NCBI RefSeq assembly: GCF_014191875.1
Contig: NZ_JACHXD010000011.1
Coordinates: 1-64,000 of the forward strand
Direction: 5' to 3'
From: Pseudoduganella violacea
Lineage (GTDB): Bacteria > Pseudomonadota > Gammaproteobacteria > Burkholderiales > Burkholderiaceae_D
Length of the DNA stretch: 64,000 bases
Position numbers and translations under genes: made by a program. Positions 51,974 through 61,099 of the stretch are shown here, piece after piece. The first letter of the stretch is position 1. The number at the start of each line of letters is the position of its first letter. Under the pieces are notes generated by a model. It was not told the DNA's origin, searched no databases, and worked only from the letters and a program-made list of their open reading frames with translations.

Positions 51974-52903
51974 ATGGTCAACGATTTTGCCGCAGCATCC
52001 AGGGCCACCATGGCCTTCCTGCGCGAGCGGCTCGGTTTTCAGCTCTGGATGGTGACGCGCACCGAAGGCAACGACTGGATTGTGCTGCACACTCTGGACC
52101 AGGGTTACGGCGTCACTCCCGGCAAAGTGTTTTGCTGGTCCGACTCCTTCTGCTCGCGCATGGCGCAAGGTTTGGGACCGAATATCGCGCCCCAGGCCAG
52201 CGCCGTGCCGGCCTACGCCGCCGCCCCGATCGGGCAGCAGGTGCCGATCGGCGCCTATGTCGGCGTCCCGCTGCGGCGCGCCGACGGCAGCCTGTTCGGC
52301 ACCTTGTGCGCCATCGATCCCGAACCCCAGCCCGAACGCATCCGCGAAGAGCAGCCCATGCTGCTGCTGCTGGCCGAGCTGCTGAGCGGCCTGCTCGAAA
52401 GCGAGTTAAGCACCGCCGACGCCGTGCGTCGCGCCGAACGGGCCGAAGTCGACGCCACGCGCGATGGCATGACCGACCTCTACAACCGGCGCGGCTGGGA
52501 CATGCTGCTGGCGCGCGAGGAAGAGCGTTGCCGGCGCTACGGCCATCCGGCCTGCGTGGTCTCGCTCGACCTGGACGACCTCAAATTCATCAATGACACC
52601 CAGGGCCACGCGGCTGGTGATCTGCTGCTGCGGCGCGCCGGACAAGCCATGAGCGAAGTCACGCGCGCCTCTGACGTGGTGGCCCGGTTGGGCGGCGACG
52701 AATTCGCCATCCTGATGGTCGAATGCGACTATTTCGACTCCCAAGCCATGCTGCAGCGCCTGCAAGAAACCCTGGCCGGGCACGGCGTACGCGCCTCGCT
52801 CGGCATGGCCATGCGCAAATCCGGCTACGACCTGCAAGAAGCCTTCGAAATGGCCGACGCCGAAATGTACCGCTCCAAGCGCAACCGCAAAGTCCTCAAC
52901 TAA
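51974..52903 (+). CDS. GAF-GGDEF diguanylate cyclase
   Basis: 309 residues from ATG 51974 (51947 is an alternative). A GAF-like sensor (about 1-140; LWMVTRTEGNDWIVLHT, YVGVPLRRADGSLFGTLCAIDPEP) precedes a GGDEF domain with DGMTDLYNRRGWDMLL, SLDLDDLKFINDTQGHAAGDLLL and RLGGDEFAIL. The intact GGDEF motif predicts synthesis of cyclic di-GMP in the cytoplasm. No RxxD inhibitory site is obvious. Followed by a palindromic repeat array. Confidence 0.92.
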   Translation: MVNDFAAASRATMAFLRERLGFQLWMVTRTEGNDWIVLHTLDQGYGVTPGKVFCWSDSFCSRMAQGLGPNIAPQASAVPAYAAAPIGQQVPIGAYVGVPLRRADGSLFGTLCAIDPEPQPERIREEQPMLLLLAELLSGLLESELSTADAVRRAERAEVDATRDGMTDLYNRRGWDMLLAREEERCRRYGHPACVVSLDLDDLKFINDTQGHAAGDLLLRRAGQAMSEVTRASDVVARLGGDEFAILMVECDYFDSQAMLQRLQETLAGHGVRASLGMAMRKSGYDLQEAFEMADAEMYRSKRNRKVLN

Positions 52904-52912
52904 GCCGCACCT

Positions 52913-53054
52913 TTGATCTGCATCAGGCAATGTCCCACCCTGGTGTCAGGCGGGGCCGCCGAGGCACCAGGGTGGGACATTCTTTGCGCTAGATCAAAGA
53001 ATGTCCGACCTCCGTGCCTGACACCAGGGTGGGACATTGTTTGCGCTGGGTCAA
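52913..53054. repeat. Palindromic repeat array, second copy
   Basis: Order: TTGATCTGCATCAG (52913-52926), hairpin with 17-bp perfect arms 52929-52945/52965-52981 and a 19-base GC-rich loop, TTGCGCTAGATCAA (52984-52997), degenerate hairpin 53000-53038, TTGCGCTGGGTCAA (53041-53054). Arm sequence AATGTCCCACCCTGGTG is identical to that at 34193. It occupies the convergent gap between the diguanylate cyclase and antiporter genes. Confidence 0.85.
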
Positions 53055-53073
53055 AGCGAGGGGGCGGCGATGT

Positions 53074-54708
53074 TTAGCGGTAGCGCGCTTCGGCCAGGTC
53101 GAGTTCGCGCACCAGTTTGCGCGACAGCTCGTCGGACAGGCGGTCGTGCCGCGCCAGGTTGAAGATGGCGCGCCGTTCGGCCTGCAAGGCCGCCAGACGC
53201 AGCGCGCGCTCGGCCTGGTCGCGCTTGCGGAACTTGACCGCGTCGTCGCCCAGCGAGGTGCCGACATTCAGGCGATGCTGATAAAGGGCGATCACGCGCG
53301 CCGCCGCTTGCGGATAGACTTCCGGATCGGCGCTGAGCGGCATCAGTTCCACCTGGGCCGCTTCGATGGCGACGATGGCGGCGGCCGCCGCTTCACGCCG
53401 CGCCAGATCTTCCTGCTGCTGTTCGGCCGGTTCGCGCGGGAATTGCATGCCGGCCAGCAGGCGCGGCAAGCCGATGCTGGCGGCCAGCAGGGAAATCAGG
53501 ATCACCGCGCTGGCCAGGAAGATGGTCAGGTCGCGCGCCGGAAACGGCGAGCCGTCGGGCAGGGTCAGGGGCAGGGTCATCACGCCGGCCAGCGTGATGG
53601 CGCCGCGCACGCCGGCCAGCGAGGTGGCCAGCAACAGGCGCCAATGCGGACGCTGCGCATGCTCGCCGCGTTTGCCCTTCTTGTACAGGGTGATGCGCAG
53701 CGTGGCCCAGACCCAGATGAAGCGCAGGGCCAGCAGGCCGAGGCTGACGCTGAAGGCGTACAGCACCAGCCACCAGGGATTCACATGGCCGCTCTGCTCC
53801 AGCGAGGCGCGCGCGCCGTGCAGGATGTCGGGCAGTTGTTCGCCCAGCAGCACGAACATCACGCCGTTCAGCGAGAATTGCACCGTGTCCCACACTGCCG
53901 AGCGCTGGATGCGGGTCGCCGCCAGCGTGTGGCCGCTCAGCTCCACATAGCTCATGGCGATGCCGGCCGCCACCGCCGCCAAGATGCCCGAAGCGTGATA
54001 GTGCTCGGCCACCATATAGGCGCCGAAAGGAATCAAGAGGTTGACAAGAATGGGCGAACCATTCGGTTCGCCGAAATGGCGGGTCAGCCAGCGCTGCACC
54101 CAGGTCACGATGACGGTCGCGCCCAGGCCGATGGCGACGCCGGCGCCGGCCAGCCAGAGGAAGGTGATCGAAGCCTGGGCCACGGAAAACGCGCCCGTCA
54201 GCGCCGCCGCCACGGCAAAGCGGAAGCACACCAGGCCACTGGCGTCGTTGAGCAGGGATTCGCCTTCGAGGATATGCATCAGGCGTTTGGGAATCGGCGC
54301 GCGCGAGGCGATCGAGGAGACGGCCACCGGATCGGTGGGCGAGACGATGGCGGCCAGCGCAAACGCCACCGCCAGCGGCATGGCCGGAATCAGCAAGTGG
54401 ATCAGATAGCCCGCACCGAGCACGGTGAACACCACCAGGCCCAGGGCCAGCTCCAGGATCACCACCTTATCGCGCAGCAACCCGCTTTTCGGGATGCGCC
54501 AGCCGTCCAGGAAGAGCAGGGGCGGCAGGAAGAGCAGGAAAAAGATTTCAGGGTCCAGCGTGACGCCATGGCCGGTAAACGCGGCGATCAGCGCGCCCAG
54601 CGCAATCTGCACCAGCGGCAACGGCAGCGACACCGGCAGCAAGCGCACCAGGTAGGCGCTGGCAATGACGGCCAGCAGCATGGCCAAAACGATTTCGATC
54701 GACTCCAT
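53074..54708 (-). CDS. CPA1-family Na+/H+ antiporter
   Basis: 544 residues. About 12 helices: LPLPLVQIALGALIAAF, FFLLFLPPLLFLDGWR, LAAIVSPTDPVAVSSIA and the ion-binding ESLLNDASGLVCF, then SLAGVRGAITLAGVMTLPL. A cytoplasmic helical tail (about 420-544) follows, rich in Ala, Glu and Arg. It exchanges protons for sodium or another cation at the inner membrane. Single gene; its start faces the tRNA-Gly region. Confidence 0.9.
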   Translation of the reverse strand: MESIEIVLAMLLAVIASAYLVRLLPVSLPLPLVQIALGALIAAFTGHGVTLDPEIFFLLFLPPLLFLDGWRIPKSGLLRDKVVILELALGLVVFTVLGAGYLIHLLIPAMPLAVAFALAAIVSPTDPVAVSSIASRAPIPKRLMHILEGESLLNDASGLVCFRFAVAAALTGAFSVAQASITFLWLAGAGVAIGLGATVIVTWVQRWLTRHFGEPNGSPILVNLLIPFGAYMVAEHYHASGILAAVAAGIAMSYVELSGHTLAATRIQRSAVWDTVQFSLNGVMFVLLGEQLPDILHGARASLEQSGHVNPWWLVLYAFSVSLGLLALRFIWVWATLRITLYKKGKRGEHAQRPHWRLLLATSLAGVRGAITLAGVMTLPLTLPDGSPFPARDLTIFLASAVILISLLAASIGLPRLLAGMQFPREPAEQQQEDLARREAAAAAIVAIEAAQVELMPLSADPEVYPQAAARVIALYQHRLNVGTSLGDDAVKFRKRDQAERALRLAALQAERRAIFNLARHDRLSDELSRKLVRELDLAEARYR

Positions 54709-54784
54709 TGAACCCTATAGAAAAATCCCGCGCGGCGCGACGGCGAGCCACATTATATAGTCGACATCCTTGCCCCTGGTTAAA

Positions 54785-54837
54785 GCCGAGTCCGTGTCCA
54801 CCTTGGTGCCAGGCACCAAGGTGGACACGGACTCGGC
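54785..54837. repeat. Perfect 26-bp-arm palindromic repeat
   Basis: Arms 54785-54810 and 54812-54837 are exact inverted copies around a central A. The core is the same as at 36924-36968 (GTCCACCTTGGTGCC and its complement), 17.9 kb away, so these two are copies of one element. It sits between the antiporter start and tRNA-Gly. Confidence 0.9.
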
Positions 54838-54896
54838 CGCAGCGGAAAATGGGGCTGGCATTTTGCCAGCCGTTCTGTCATAATCATGCCTCGTTT

Positions 54897-54972
54897 GCGG
54901 GAATAGCTCAGTTGGTAGAGCGCAACCTTGCCAAGGTTGAGGTCGAGAGTTCGAGACTCTTTTCCCGCTCCA
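54897..54972 (+). tRNA. tRNA-Gly (anticodon GCC)
   Basis: 76 bases with encoded CCA. Acceptor stem GCGGGAA pairs with TTCCCGC, D-loop AGCTCAGTTGGTAGAGC, anticodon arm CAACCTTGCCAAGGTTG with GCC in the loop, T-arm GAGAGTTCGAGACTC. It reads GGC/GGU glycine codons. A stand-alone tRNA followed at once by an intrinsic terminator. Confidence 0.97.
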
Positions 54973-54980
54973 AAATTCAG

Positions 54981-55008
54981 AAAAAAGGAAGCTTCGGCTT
55001 CCTTTTTT
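54981..55008 (+). terminator. Intrinsic terminator of tRNA-Gly
   Basis: A perfect 12-bp stem (AAAAAAGGAAGC paired with GCTTCCTTTTTT) with a stable TTCG loop and a terminal run of six T residues, eight bases after the tRNA. Confidence 0.95.
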
Positions 55009-55049
55009 GCATTCCGGCGCCGGAACATCGACAATGTTATACTGAAGAC

Positions 55050-55610
55050 ATGCTTCTTTCCTGCGCCAATCCCGAGCTGCACACGCCCCGCCTCTTGCTG
55101 CGCAAATTCGCCGCCGGCGATTTCGATGGCTTCCGCGCGTATCGCTGCCTGCCCGAGGTCTACCGCTTTCTGTACAACGATCCGCCCGAAGGCGAGGCGA
55201 TGCGCGCATGCTTTGAAACCGTGCGCACCGCGCCTTTCGCGGCTGATGGCGACAAGCTGACGCTGGCTGTGTGCCGCCGCGAGGATGGCGCCGTGGTCGG
55301 CGAGGTATTGCTCAAACTGGGCAACAAGGCTGCCTTGCAAGGCGAGCTGGGCTATGTGTTCAATCCAGCCTTCGGTGGCCAGGGCTTCGCGCTGGAGGCG
55401 GCGCGCGCCATGCGCGATTTCGGCTTTGGCGAACTGGGTTTCCACCGTATTTTTGCCCGCCTCGACACCATGAATGCCGCCTCGGCCCGCATTGCCGAAA
55501 AACTAGGCATGCGGCGCGAAGCACATCTGCGCCAGAGCAACCGGCATCAGGGCGTGTGGGGCGACGAATTCATCTACGCGCTGCTGCGCAGCGAATGGGA
55601 TGCTGAATAA
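55050..55610 (+). CDS. GNAT-family acetyltransferase (RimJ/RimL-like)
   Basis: 186 residues from ATG 55050. HTPRLLLRKFAAGDFDGF at the start, then GELGYVFNPAFGGQGFALEAARAMRDFGFGELGFHRIFARLDTMNAASARIAEKLGMRREAHLRQ, which holds the acetyl-CoA-binding Q/RxxGxG/A loop (GGQGFA). Acetylates an amine of a protein or small molecule; substrate unknown. Single gene after tRNA-Gly. Confidence 0.88.
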   Translation: MLLSCANPELHTPRLLLRKFAAGDFDGFRAYRCLPEVYRFLYNDPPEGEAMRACFETVRTAPFAADGDKLTLAVCRREDGAVVGEVLLKLGNKAALQGELGYVFNPAFGGQGFALEAARAMRDFGFGELGFHRIFARLDTMNAASARIAEKLGMRREAHLRQSNRHQGVWGDEFIYALLRSEWDAE

Positions 55611-55796
55611 AAGCCGCTGCCCATTTTGCTATCGATTTGGCTAGATGGGTTGATTTTTCTGCACGCCAACTGTTGTATCTGCCCCCGCAATCCGATTTCA
55701 CGCTTGCTCTGACTGGCTGTATCTGCAGGCATGCCGTTATACTGCACTTACAGTTTCGCGCAAGGCGGAACTAGCTATCGAAATTGGAGATGAACA

Positions 55797-56753
55797 ATGA
55801 ATTCAGTTCAACAAGAAGTTGACGAACGCAGTAACCTGACTAACTCCAACAAATTCGAGCTGCTGTTATTCCGCCTCGGCGCGGACGAGAACGGCGACCA
55901 TTCCGAACTCTACGGAATCAATGTCTTCAAGATCCGCGAGATCGTGGCCATGCCGCAGGTGACCGCGGTGGCCGGCTCGCCTTCGCACACCCTGGGCGTG
56001 GTCAATCTGCGCGGCCAGATCATCACGGTGCTGGATCTGCCGGCCATCGTGGGCGTGAAGCCGAAGACGGGGCTGAACATCATGCTGGTGACGGAATTCG
56101 CGCGTACCACGCAGGCCTTTGCCGTGGAGTCGGTGGATGAAATCGTGCGCCTGGATTGGAGCCAGGTGCTGAGCGCGGAAAACAGCAATGCCGGCGGCAT
56201 GGTCACCAGTATTGCCCGCCTCGATGGCGACGTGAACGCCACCCGCCTGGCCCAGGTGTTGGACGTGGAAACCATTCTGCGCAAGATGGTGCCGACCGAG
56301 GGCAAGGATGTCGATCCCGACACCATCGGTCCGAAGCTGGGCCTGAAGCCGGGCACCTTCATCCTGGCGGCCGACGATTCCGTGGTGGCGCGCAATCTGA
56401 TCGAGCGCGGCCTGGAAGCGATGGGCGCGCCGTTCGTGATGACCAAGACCGGCAAGGAAGCCTGGGAAAAGCTGCAGCACATCGCCGACGGCTGCAAGGC
56501 CGAGGGCATCGCGGTCGACGAGCGCGTGGCCCTGGTGCTGACCGACCTGGAAATGCCGGAGATGGATGGCTTCACGCTGACCCGCATGGTGAAGCAGGAC
56601 CCGCGCTTCAGCAAGATTCCGGTGGTGATCCATTCCTCGCTGTCCGGCAAGACCAACGAGGACCACGTGAAAGGCGTGGGCGCCGACGCGTATGTCGCCA
56701 AGTTCGTCGCCGAGGATCTGGCCGAAACCATCCGCAAGGTGCTGCACAAATAA
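55797..56753 (+). CDS. cheV: Chemotaxis coupling protein CheV
   Basis: 318 residues. CheW-like domain (about 20-165: ELLLFRLGADENG, YGINVFKIREIVAMP, GVVNLRGQIITVLDL) joined to a receiver domain (about 185-318: ILAADDSVVARNLIERGL, VLTDLEMPEMDGF with the phospho-Asp, VVIHSSLSG). It couples chemoreceptors to CheA and may tune adaptation by phosphorylation. It stands alone, away from a che operon. Confidence 0.93.
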   Translation: MNSVQQEVDERSNLTNSNKFELLLFRLGADENGDHSELYGINVFKIREIVAMPQVTAVAGSPSHTLGVVNLRGQIITVLDLPAIVGVKPKTGLNIMLVTEFARTTQAFAVESVDEIVRLDWSQVLSAENSNAGGMVTSIARLDGDVNATRLAQVLDVETILRKMVPTEGKDVDPDTIGPKLGLKPGTFILAADDSVVARNLIERGLEAMGAPFVMTKTGKEAWEKLQHIADGCKAEGIAVDERVALVLTDLEMPEMDGFTLTRMVKQDPRFSKIPVVIHSSLSGKTNEDHVKGVGADAYVAKFVAEDLAETIRKVLHK

Positions 56754-56827
56754 ATCCGCCGCAAAGCCCGCGGTAACGGAAGTGGGCTATGATCGTCTCT
56801 CCTATTGCGTTTTTGATACCGGAGGAG

Positions 56828-57415
56828 ATGACCGTGGCTGCAAAGAAAATTCTGTTACTGACGGGTGATTTTGCCGAGGATTATGAAACCATGGTGCCGT
56901 TCCAGGCACTGCAGGCTGTCGGGCATACCGTGCACGCGGTATGTCCCGGCAAAAAAGCCGGCGACAAGGTCAAGACCGCCATTCACGATTTCGAGGGCGA
57001 CCAGACCTATACCGAAAAGCCGGGCCACCAATTTTCCCTGAATGCCAGCTTCGATGAGGCCGATGCCGCGCGCTACGACGCGCTGGTGATTGCCGGCGGC
57101 CGCGCGCCCGAATATCTGCGCCTGAATCCCCAGGTTATCAGCCTGATCCAGGGCTTCGCGCAGGCCAACAAACCGGTGGCCGCCATCTGCCACGCCGCCC
57201 AACTGCTGGCCGCGGCCGATGTGATCCGGGGACACAAGATCAGCGCCTATCCCGCTTGCGCCCCCGAGGTGAAACTGGCTGGCGCCGAATATGCCGACAT
57301 CCCCATCGACGGCGCCATCACCGACGGCGTTTTCGTCACCGCCCCCGCTTGGCCCGCCCACCCGCAGTGGATCGCGCAACTGCTGCAAAAGCTGGGCACG
57401 GAAATCAAGCTGTGA
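56828..57415 (+). CDS. DJ-1/PfpI-family protein
   Basis: 195 residues. [41 protein letters not shown] is the family N-terminus; the nucleophile-elbow Cys is in [10 protein letters not shown]. Members act as glyoxalases/deglycases or stress proteins. Start is ambiguous: GGAGG (56821-56825) is only two bases from ATG 56828 but eight from GTG 56834 (two codons later), so GTG may be the true start. Confidence 0.88.
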   Translation: MTVAAKKILLLTGDFAEDYETMVPFQALQAVGHTVHAVCPGKKAGDKVKTAIHDFEGDQTYTEKPGHQFSLNASFDEADAARYDALVIAGGRAPEYLRLNPQVISLIQGFAQANKPVAAICHAAQLLAAADVIRGHKISAYPACAPEVKLAGAEYADIPIDGAITDGVFVTAPAWPAHPQWIAQLLQKLGTEIKL

Positions 57416-57481
57416 TCCGCTGATATCGGGCTGCCGCCTTGGCGATGGCGGCGGTCTTTCATTCACTTTAGGACGGCATCA

Positions 57482-57700
57482 ATGAAGGAACTTCGCTTCA
57501 ATATTTTCGGCAATCTCATCGCTATTCGTGGCACGCCGGGCGCGTGGCACACCTTCTATTTCGGCGCGGAAGGCAAGCGCCGCCCAGCCGATTTCATCGT
57601 CCCGAATGATGTGGCGGAACACGAGTTATGCGAATACCTGGCCGACCTGTTCCACGAAGACGCCACCCCGCGCAACCATTCGGCCCGGCAGCTGTCCTGA
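57482..57700 (+). CDS. Small conserved hypothetical (DUF7661-like)
   Basis: 72 residues: LRFNIFGNLIAIRG, WHTFYFGAEGKRRPADFIVPNDV, ELCEYLADLFHEDATP. A compact soluble protein; I recall similar short proteins in related genera (DUF7661-type), but the assignment is tentative and function unknown. Its stop is one base from the convergent S-formylglutathione hydrolase gene. Confidence 0.65.
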   Translation: MKELRFNIFGNLIAIRGTPGAWHTFYFGAEGKRRPADFIVPNDVAEHELCEYLADLFHEDATPRNHSARQLS

Positions 57701-57701
57701 G

Positions 57702-58547
57702 TCAGCTCCCTGCCAGATTGCGGGCGTGGAAGCGCAGGTGGTCTTCCATGAAGGTGGCAATGAAGTAGTAGCCGTGGTCGTAGCCGGCGTGGCGGCGCAG
57801 GGTGAGCGGCTGCCCGGCTTGGGCGCAGGCGGCTTCGAAGGCTTCCGGATATAACTGTTCGGCGAGGAATTTGTCGTCCAGGCCTTGGTCGATCAGGATG
57901 CCTTGCGGGTAGGGCGTTCGCAGGCCGGACATCAGGGCGCTGGCGTCATGCTGTTGCCAGACATCTTCATCGCTGCCCAGATAGCCGCTGAAGGCTTTGC
58001 GGCCCCAGGGACAGCGTGCCGGAGCGGCAATCGGGGCGAAGGCGGAGACGGAGCGGAACACGTCGGGACGCTTCAGCGCCAGCGTCAGGGCGCCATGGCC
58101 GCCCATCGAGTGGCCGAAAATGCCGATGCGGGCCGGGTCGAGCGGCAGCTCGGCCGCGAGCAGCTCGCGCAGTTCGTGGACATAGCTTTCCATGCGGTAG
58201 TGCTTGGCCCATGGCGCTTGCGTGGCGTCGAGATAGAAGCCGGCGCCGACGCCGAAATCCCAGGCTTCGCTGTCGCCGGGCAGATTCGCGCCGCGCGGGC
58301 TGGTGTCGGGCGCGATCAGGATCAGGCCCAGCTCGGCCGCCACGCGCTGGGCGCCGCCCTTGATCATGAAGGTTTCTTCCGTGCAGGTCAGGCCGGCCAG
58401 GTAGAAGAGGGCGGGCAGGCGCGCATCCATGGCTTGCGCCGGAATGAAGACGGAAAAGCGCATCGGCAGGCCGATTGCGCGCGCATCGTGCTGGTAAAAA
58501 CGCTGAACGCCGCCGAAACAAGCGTGTTCGCTAAGAAGCTGGAGCAT
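57702..58547 (-). CDS. fghA: S-formylglutathione hydrolase
   Basis: 281 residues from ATG 58547; the longer frame to 58706 carries no family sequence. Alpha/beta hydrolase of the esterase-D type: FYLAGLTCTEETFMIKGGAQR, LILIAPDTSPRG, nucleophile GHSMGGHGAL, HAGYDHGYYFI with the catalytic His. It completes glutathione-dependent formaldehyde oxidation by hydrolysing S-formylglutathione to formate. The usual partner dehydrogenase is not adjacent. Confidence 0.93.
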   Translation of the reverse strand: MLQLLSEHACFGGVQRFYQHDARAIGLPMRFSVFIPAQAMDARLPALFYLAGLTCTEETFMIKGGAQRVAAELGLILIAPDTSPRGANLPGDSEAWDFGVGAGFYLDATQAPWAKHYRMESYVHELRELLAAELPLDPARIGIFGHSMGGHGALTLALKRPDVFRSVSAFAPIAAPARCPWGRKAFSGYLGSDEDVWQQHDASALMSGLRTPYPQGILIDQGLDDKFLAEQLYPEAFEAACAQAGQPLTLRRHAGYDHGYYFIATFMEDHLRFHARNLAGS

Positions 58548-58706
58548 GGGTGTCCCTTCGTTCTGAAGCCGCCATTGTACCTGCCGCCAGGATGCGGTGT
58601 GCACGGCCTGCTGCCGGGGCCAAACTCTACGGTGCGCCAGCGTCCGGGACATTGCAATACAGTCATTATTGAATTGTGTGCAGCTTGCATCCTTGGGGAT
58701 AATCAA

Positions 58707-58726
58707 TTACATTTGCGCCAATGTAA
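58707..58726. promoter_or_regulatory. Inverted repeat upstream of the CPA2 antiporter gene
   Basis: TTACATT-TGCGCC-AATGTAA, a perfect 7-bp inverted repeat 48 bases before the antiporter start, the right place for a repressor operator. Binding protein unknown. Confidence 0.35.
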
Positions 58727-58773
58727 GTCGCCGATCCTGCCCGGCGCGAAGCAATCAACAATAGGAGGAAACC

Positions 58774-59979
58774 ATGCCAGACTTCCTGGTAACGCTGGAC
58801 TTGCAGGCCATCTCGGCCGAATTAGCCTGGCCCGTCGCAATCGCCTTGGCCTGGCTGGCCGGGGAACTCATCCACCGCTGGACCACCTTGCCGCGCATCA
58901 GCGTGTATGGCCTGGTGGGCTTTTCCGTCGCCCAGGCTTTTCCCGAGCTGTTCGCCACCGAGAGCGGCAGTCCGGTCACTTTCCTGGCCAATGTGGCCTT
59001 CGGCCTGATTCTATTTGAGCTGGGCTACCGCGTGAATCTGCGCTGGCTGCGCGTCAATCCCTGGATCCTGGTCAGCGGTCTGATGGAATCGGCGCTGACT
59101 TTCGCCGTCGTGTATCAGCTGGCCCATATGAGCGGCGTGCCGCCGCTGACGGCGCTGCTGCTCGCTTCGCTCGGCATGTCGACGTCGCCGGCCGGCGTGC
59201 TGCGCATCATTAACGAGCAGAAAAGCTCGGGCCAGGTCACGGAGCGCCTGCTGCACCTGGTGGCGATCAATAGCGTGCTGGCCGTGTTCGTGTTCAAGGT
59301 CATCGTCGGCTTCTGGGTCTTCGATACTTCCGGCAGTCTGCCGCAGGCGATCTCGCACAGCCTGATCGAGCTGGTGGCGTCGGCCGTGCTGGGCGCCGTC
59401 TTCGGCTTTATCGTGCCGGCCGTGCTGCGCAAGCTCGGCACGCTGGCGCTGGACGGCACGGTGGCCTTTGCACTCGGCGTCATCATGCTGGTGGCGCTGA
59501 CGCATGCGGCGCAACTGTCGCCGGTGCTGGCCACGCTGACCTTCGGCCTGATGGCGCGCCACCGCCGCGTCACCTTCGCCCGCACCGAGCGCAATTTCGG
59601 CGCCATCGGCGAGTTGCTGACGGTGCTGCTGTTCGTGTTCGCCGTGTCCACGCTGGAGTGGGAGCGCGTGATGGCGGGGGCCACCCTGGCCCTGGCCTTG
59701 CTGACGGCGCGCTTCCTCGCGAAAGCGGCGGTGGTGGCGGCCTTCTCCCATGTGGGCGGCACGTCCTGGCGCAAGGGCGCCTTGACCGGCATCGCGCTGT
59801 CGCCGATGTCGGTGTTTGTGGTGCTGGTGCTGGAGCAGACCAAGAGCATGGGCATCGTGCTGGTCGACGAGCTGGCTGCGTTGGCGGGCATGACCCTGTT
59901 CATGGAGGTGATCGGTCCCATCATCACGCAGCGCGCCCTGATCTGGGCCAATGAAACCACGCGCAAGGAGGAACACTGA
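58774..59979 (+). CDS. CPA2-family cation/proton antiporter
   Basis: 401 residues, about 11-12 membrane helices, no C-terminal TrkA-N domain. [47 protein letters not shown] and [44 protein letters not shown] are typical of KefB/CPA2 transporters. Probably exchanges K+ or Na+ for protons. AGGAGG ribosome site. The YbdK gene starts one base after it ends. Confidence 0.88.
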   Translation: MPDFLVTLDLQAISAELAWPVAIALAWLAGELIHRWTTLPRISVYGLVGFSVAQAFPELFATESGSPVTFLANVAFGLILFELGYRVNLRWLRVNPWILVSGLMESALTFAVVYQLAHMSGVPPLTALLLASLGMSTSPAGVLRIINEQKSSGQVTERLLHLVAINSVLAVFVFKVIVGFWVFDTSGSLPQAISHSLIELVASAVLGAVFGFIVPAVLRKLGTLALDGTVAFALGVIMLVALTHAAQLSPVLATLTFGLMARHRRVTFARTERNFGAIGELLTVLLFVFAVSTLEWERVMAGATLALALLTARFLAKAAVVAAFSHVGGTSWRKGALTGIALSPMSVFVVLVLEQTKSMGIVLVDELAALAGMTLFMEVIGPIITQRALIWANETTRKEEH

Positions 59980-59980
59980 T

Positions 59981-61096
59981 ATGGCGCTCGAAGCATTCAA
60001 AGCATCCGACCCCCTGACCATGGGGGTGGAGCTGGAGCTGCAACTGGTCAGTTTTTCCGACTTCGACCTGACGGCGTCCAGCCCCGACTTGCTGCATCTC
60101 TTGAGCCGCAAGCCTTTCCCCGGCAATGTGACGCCGGAGATCACCGAGAGCATGATCGAGATTAACTCGGACGTGCACACCCGCCACGCCGAACTGCTGG
60201 CGCAGCTGCAGCTGATCCGCGATACGTTGGTGACGGCGGGCGAAACGCTGAATATCGGCATCTGCGGCGGCGGCACCCACCCGTTCCAGAAGTGGTCGGA
60301 GCGGCGCATCTTCGCCAAGCCGCGCTTCAAGGAAGTGTCGGCGCTGTACGGCTATCTGGCCAAGCAGTTCACCATCTTCGGCCAGCACGTGCATATCGGC
60401 TGCGCCTCGGGCGACGATGCGCTTTACCTGCTGCATGCGCTGAGCCGCTACGTGCCACACTTCATCGCGCTGTCGGCATCCTCGCCCTTCGTGCAGGGCG
60501 GCGATACGCTGTTCAATTCGGCGCGACTGAATTCGGTGTTCGCCTTCCCCATGAGCGGACGCGCGCCCTTCGTCCTGAGCTGGGACGAGTTCGAGCACAG
60601 CTTCTTCTCGAAGATGGAGCACACGGGCGTCATCAAGAGCATGAAGGACTTTTACTGGGACATCCGCCCCAAGCCGGAATTCGGCACCATCGAGCTGCGC
60701 GTCTGCGACACGCCGCTGACGGTGGAGCGGGCGGCGGCGCTGGCCTGCTATCTGCAGGCGCTGTGCGCCTATCTGCTTGAGCGCAAGGAAGCGCCGCCGG
60801 CGGAAGACGATTACCTGGTCTACAACTACAACCGCTTCCAGGCTTGCCGCTTCGGCCTCGATGGCACCATCGTGCATCCGAAAACGTATGAGAGCCTGTC
60901 GCTGCGCGAGGATATCCTGACCACCTTGCGCCGCATGGACCCGTATGCCGAGAAGCTGGGCGGCCTGCCGGCGCTGAACCATCTGATGCAGGTCACGCAT
61001 ATGGGCAGCGATGCCCAGTATCTGCGTGACCAGTTCAGCGCCACGGGCAGCGTGGAAGGCATCGTGGACGCGGCGGTGGCCCGTTTCCGGGGCTAA
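59981..61096 (+). CDS. ybdK: YbdK-type carboxylate-amine ligase (GCS2 family)
   Basis: 371 residues from ATG 59981. [10 protein letters not shown] at the N-terminus, [53 protein letters not shown] and [17 protein letters not shown] are the GCS2 ATP-grasp-like catalytic parts. The family has weak glutamate-cysteine ligase activity in E. coli; the true product here is unknown. Co-transcribed with the antiporter. Confidence 0.9.
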   Translation: MALEAFKASDPLTMGVELELQLVSFSDFDLTASSPDLLHLLSRKPFPGNVTPEITESMIEINSDVHTRHAELLAQLQLIRDTLVTAGETLNIGICGGGTHPFQKWSERRIFAKPRFKEVSALYGYLAKQFTIFGQHVHIGCASGDDALYLLHALSRYVPHFIALSASSPFVQGGDTLFNSARLNSVFAFPMSGRAPFVLSWDEFEHSFFSKMEHTGVIKSMKDFYWDIRPKPEFGTIELRVCDTPLTVERAAALACYLQALCAYLLERKEAPPAEDDYLVYNYNRFQACRFGLDGTIVHPKTYESLSLREDILTTLRRMDPYAEKLGGLPALNHLMQVTHMGSDAQYLRDQFSATGSVEGIVDAAVARFRG

Positions 61097-61099
61097 GGC

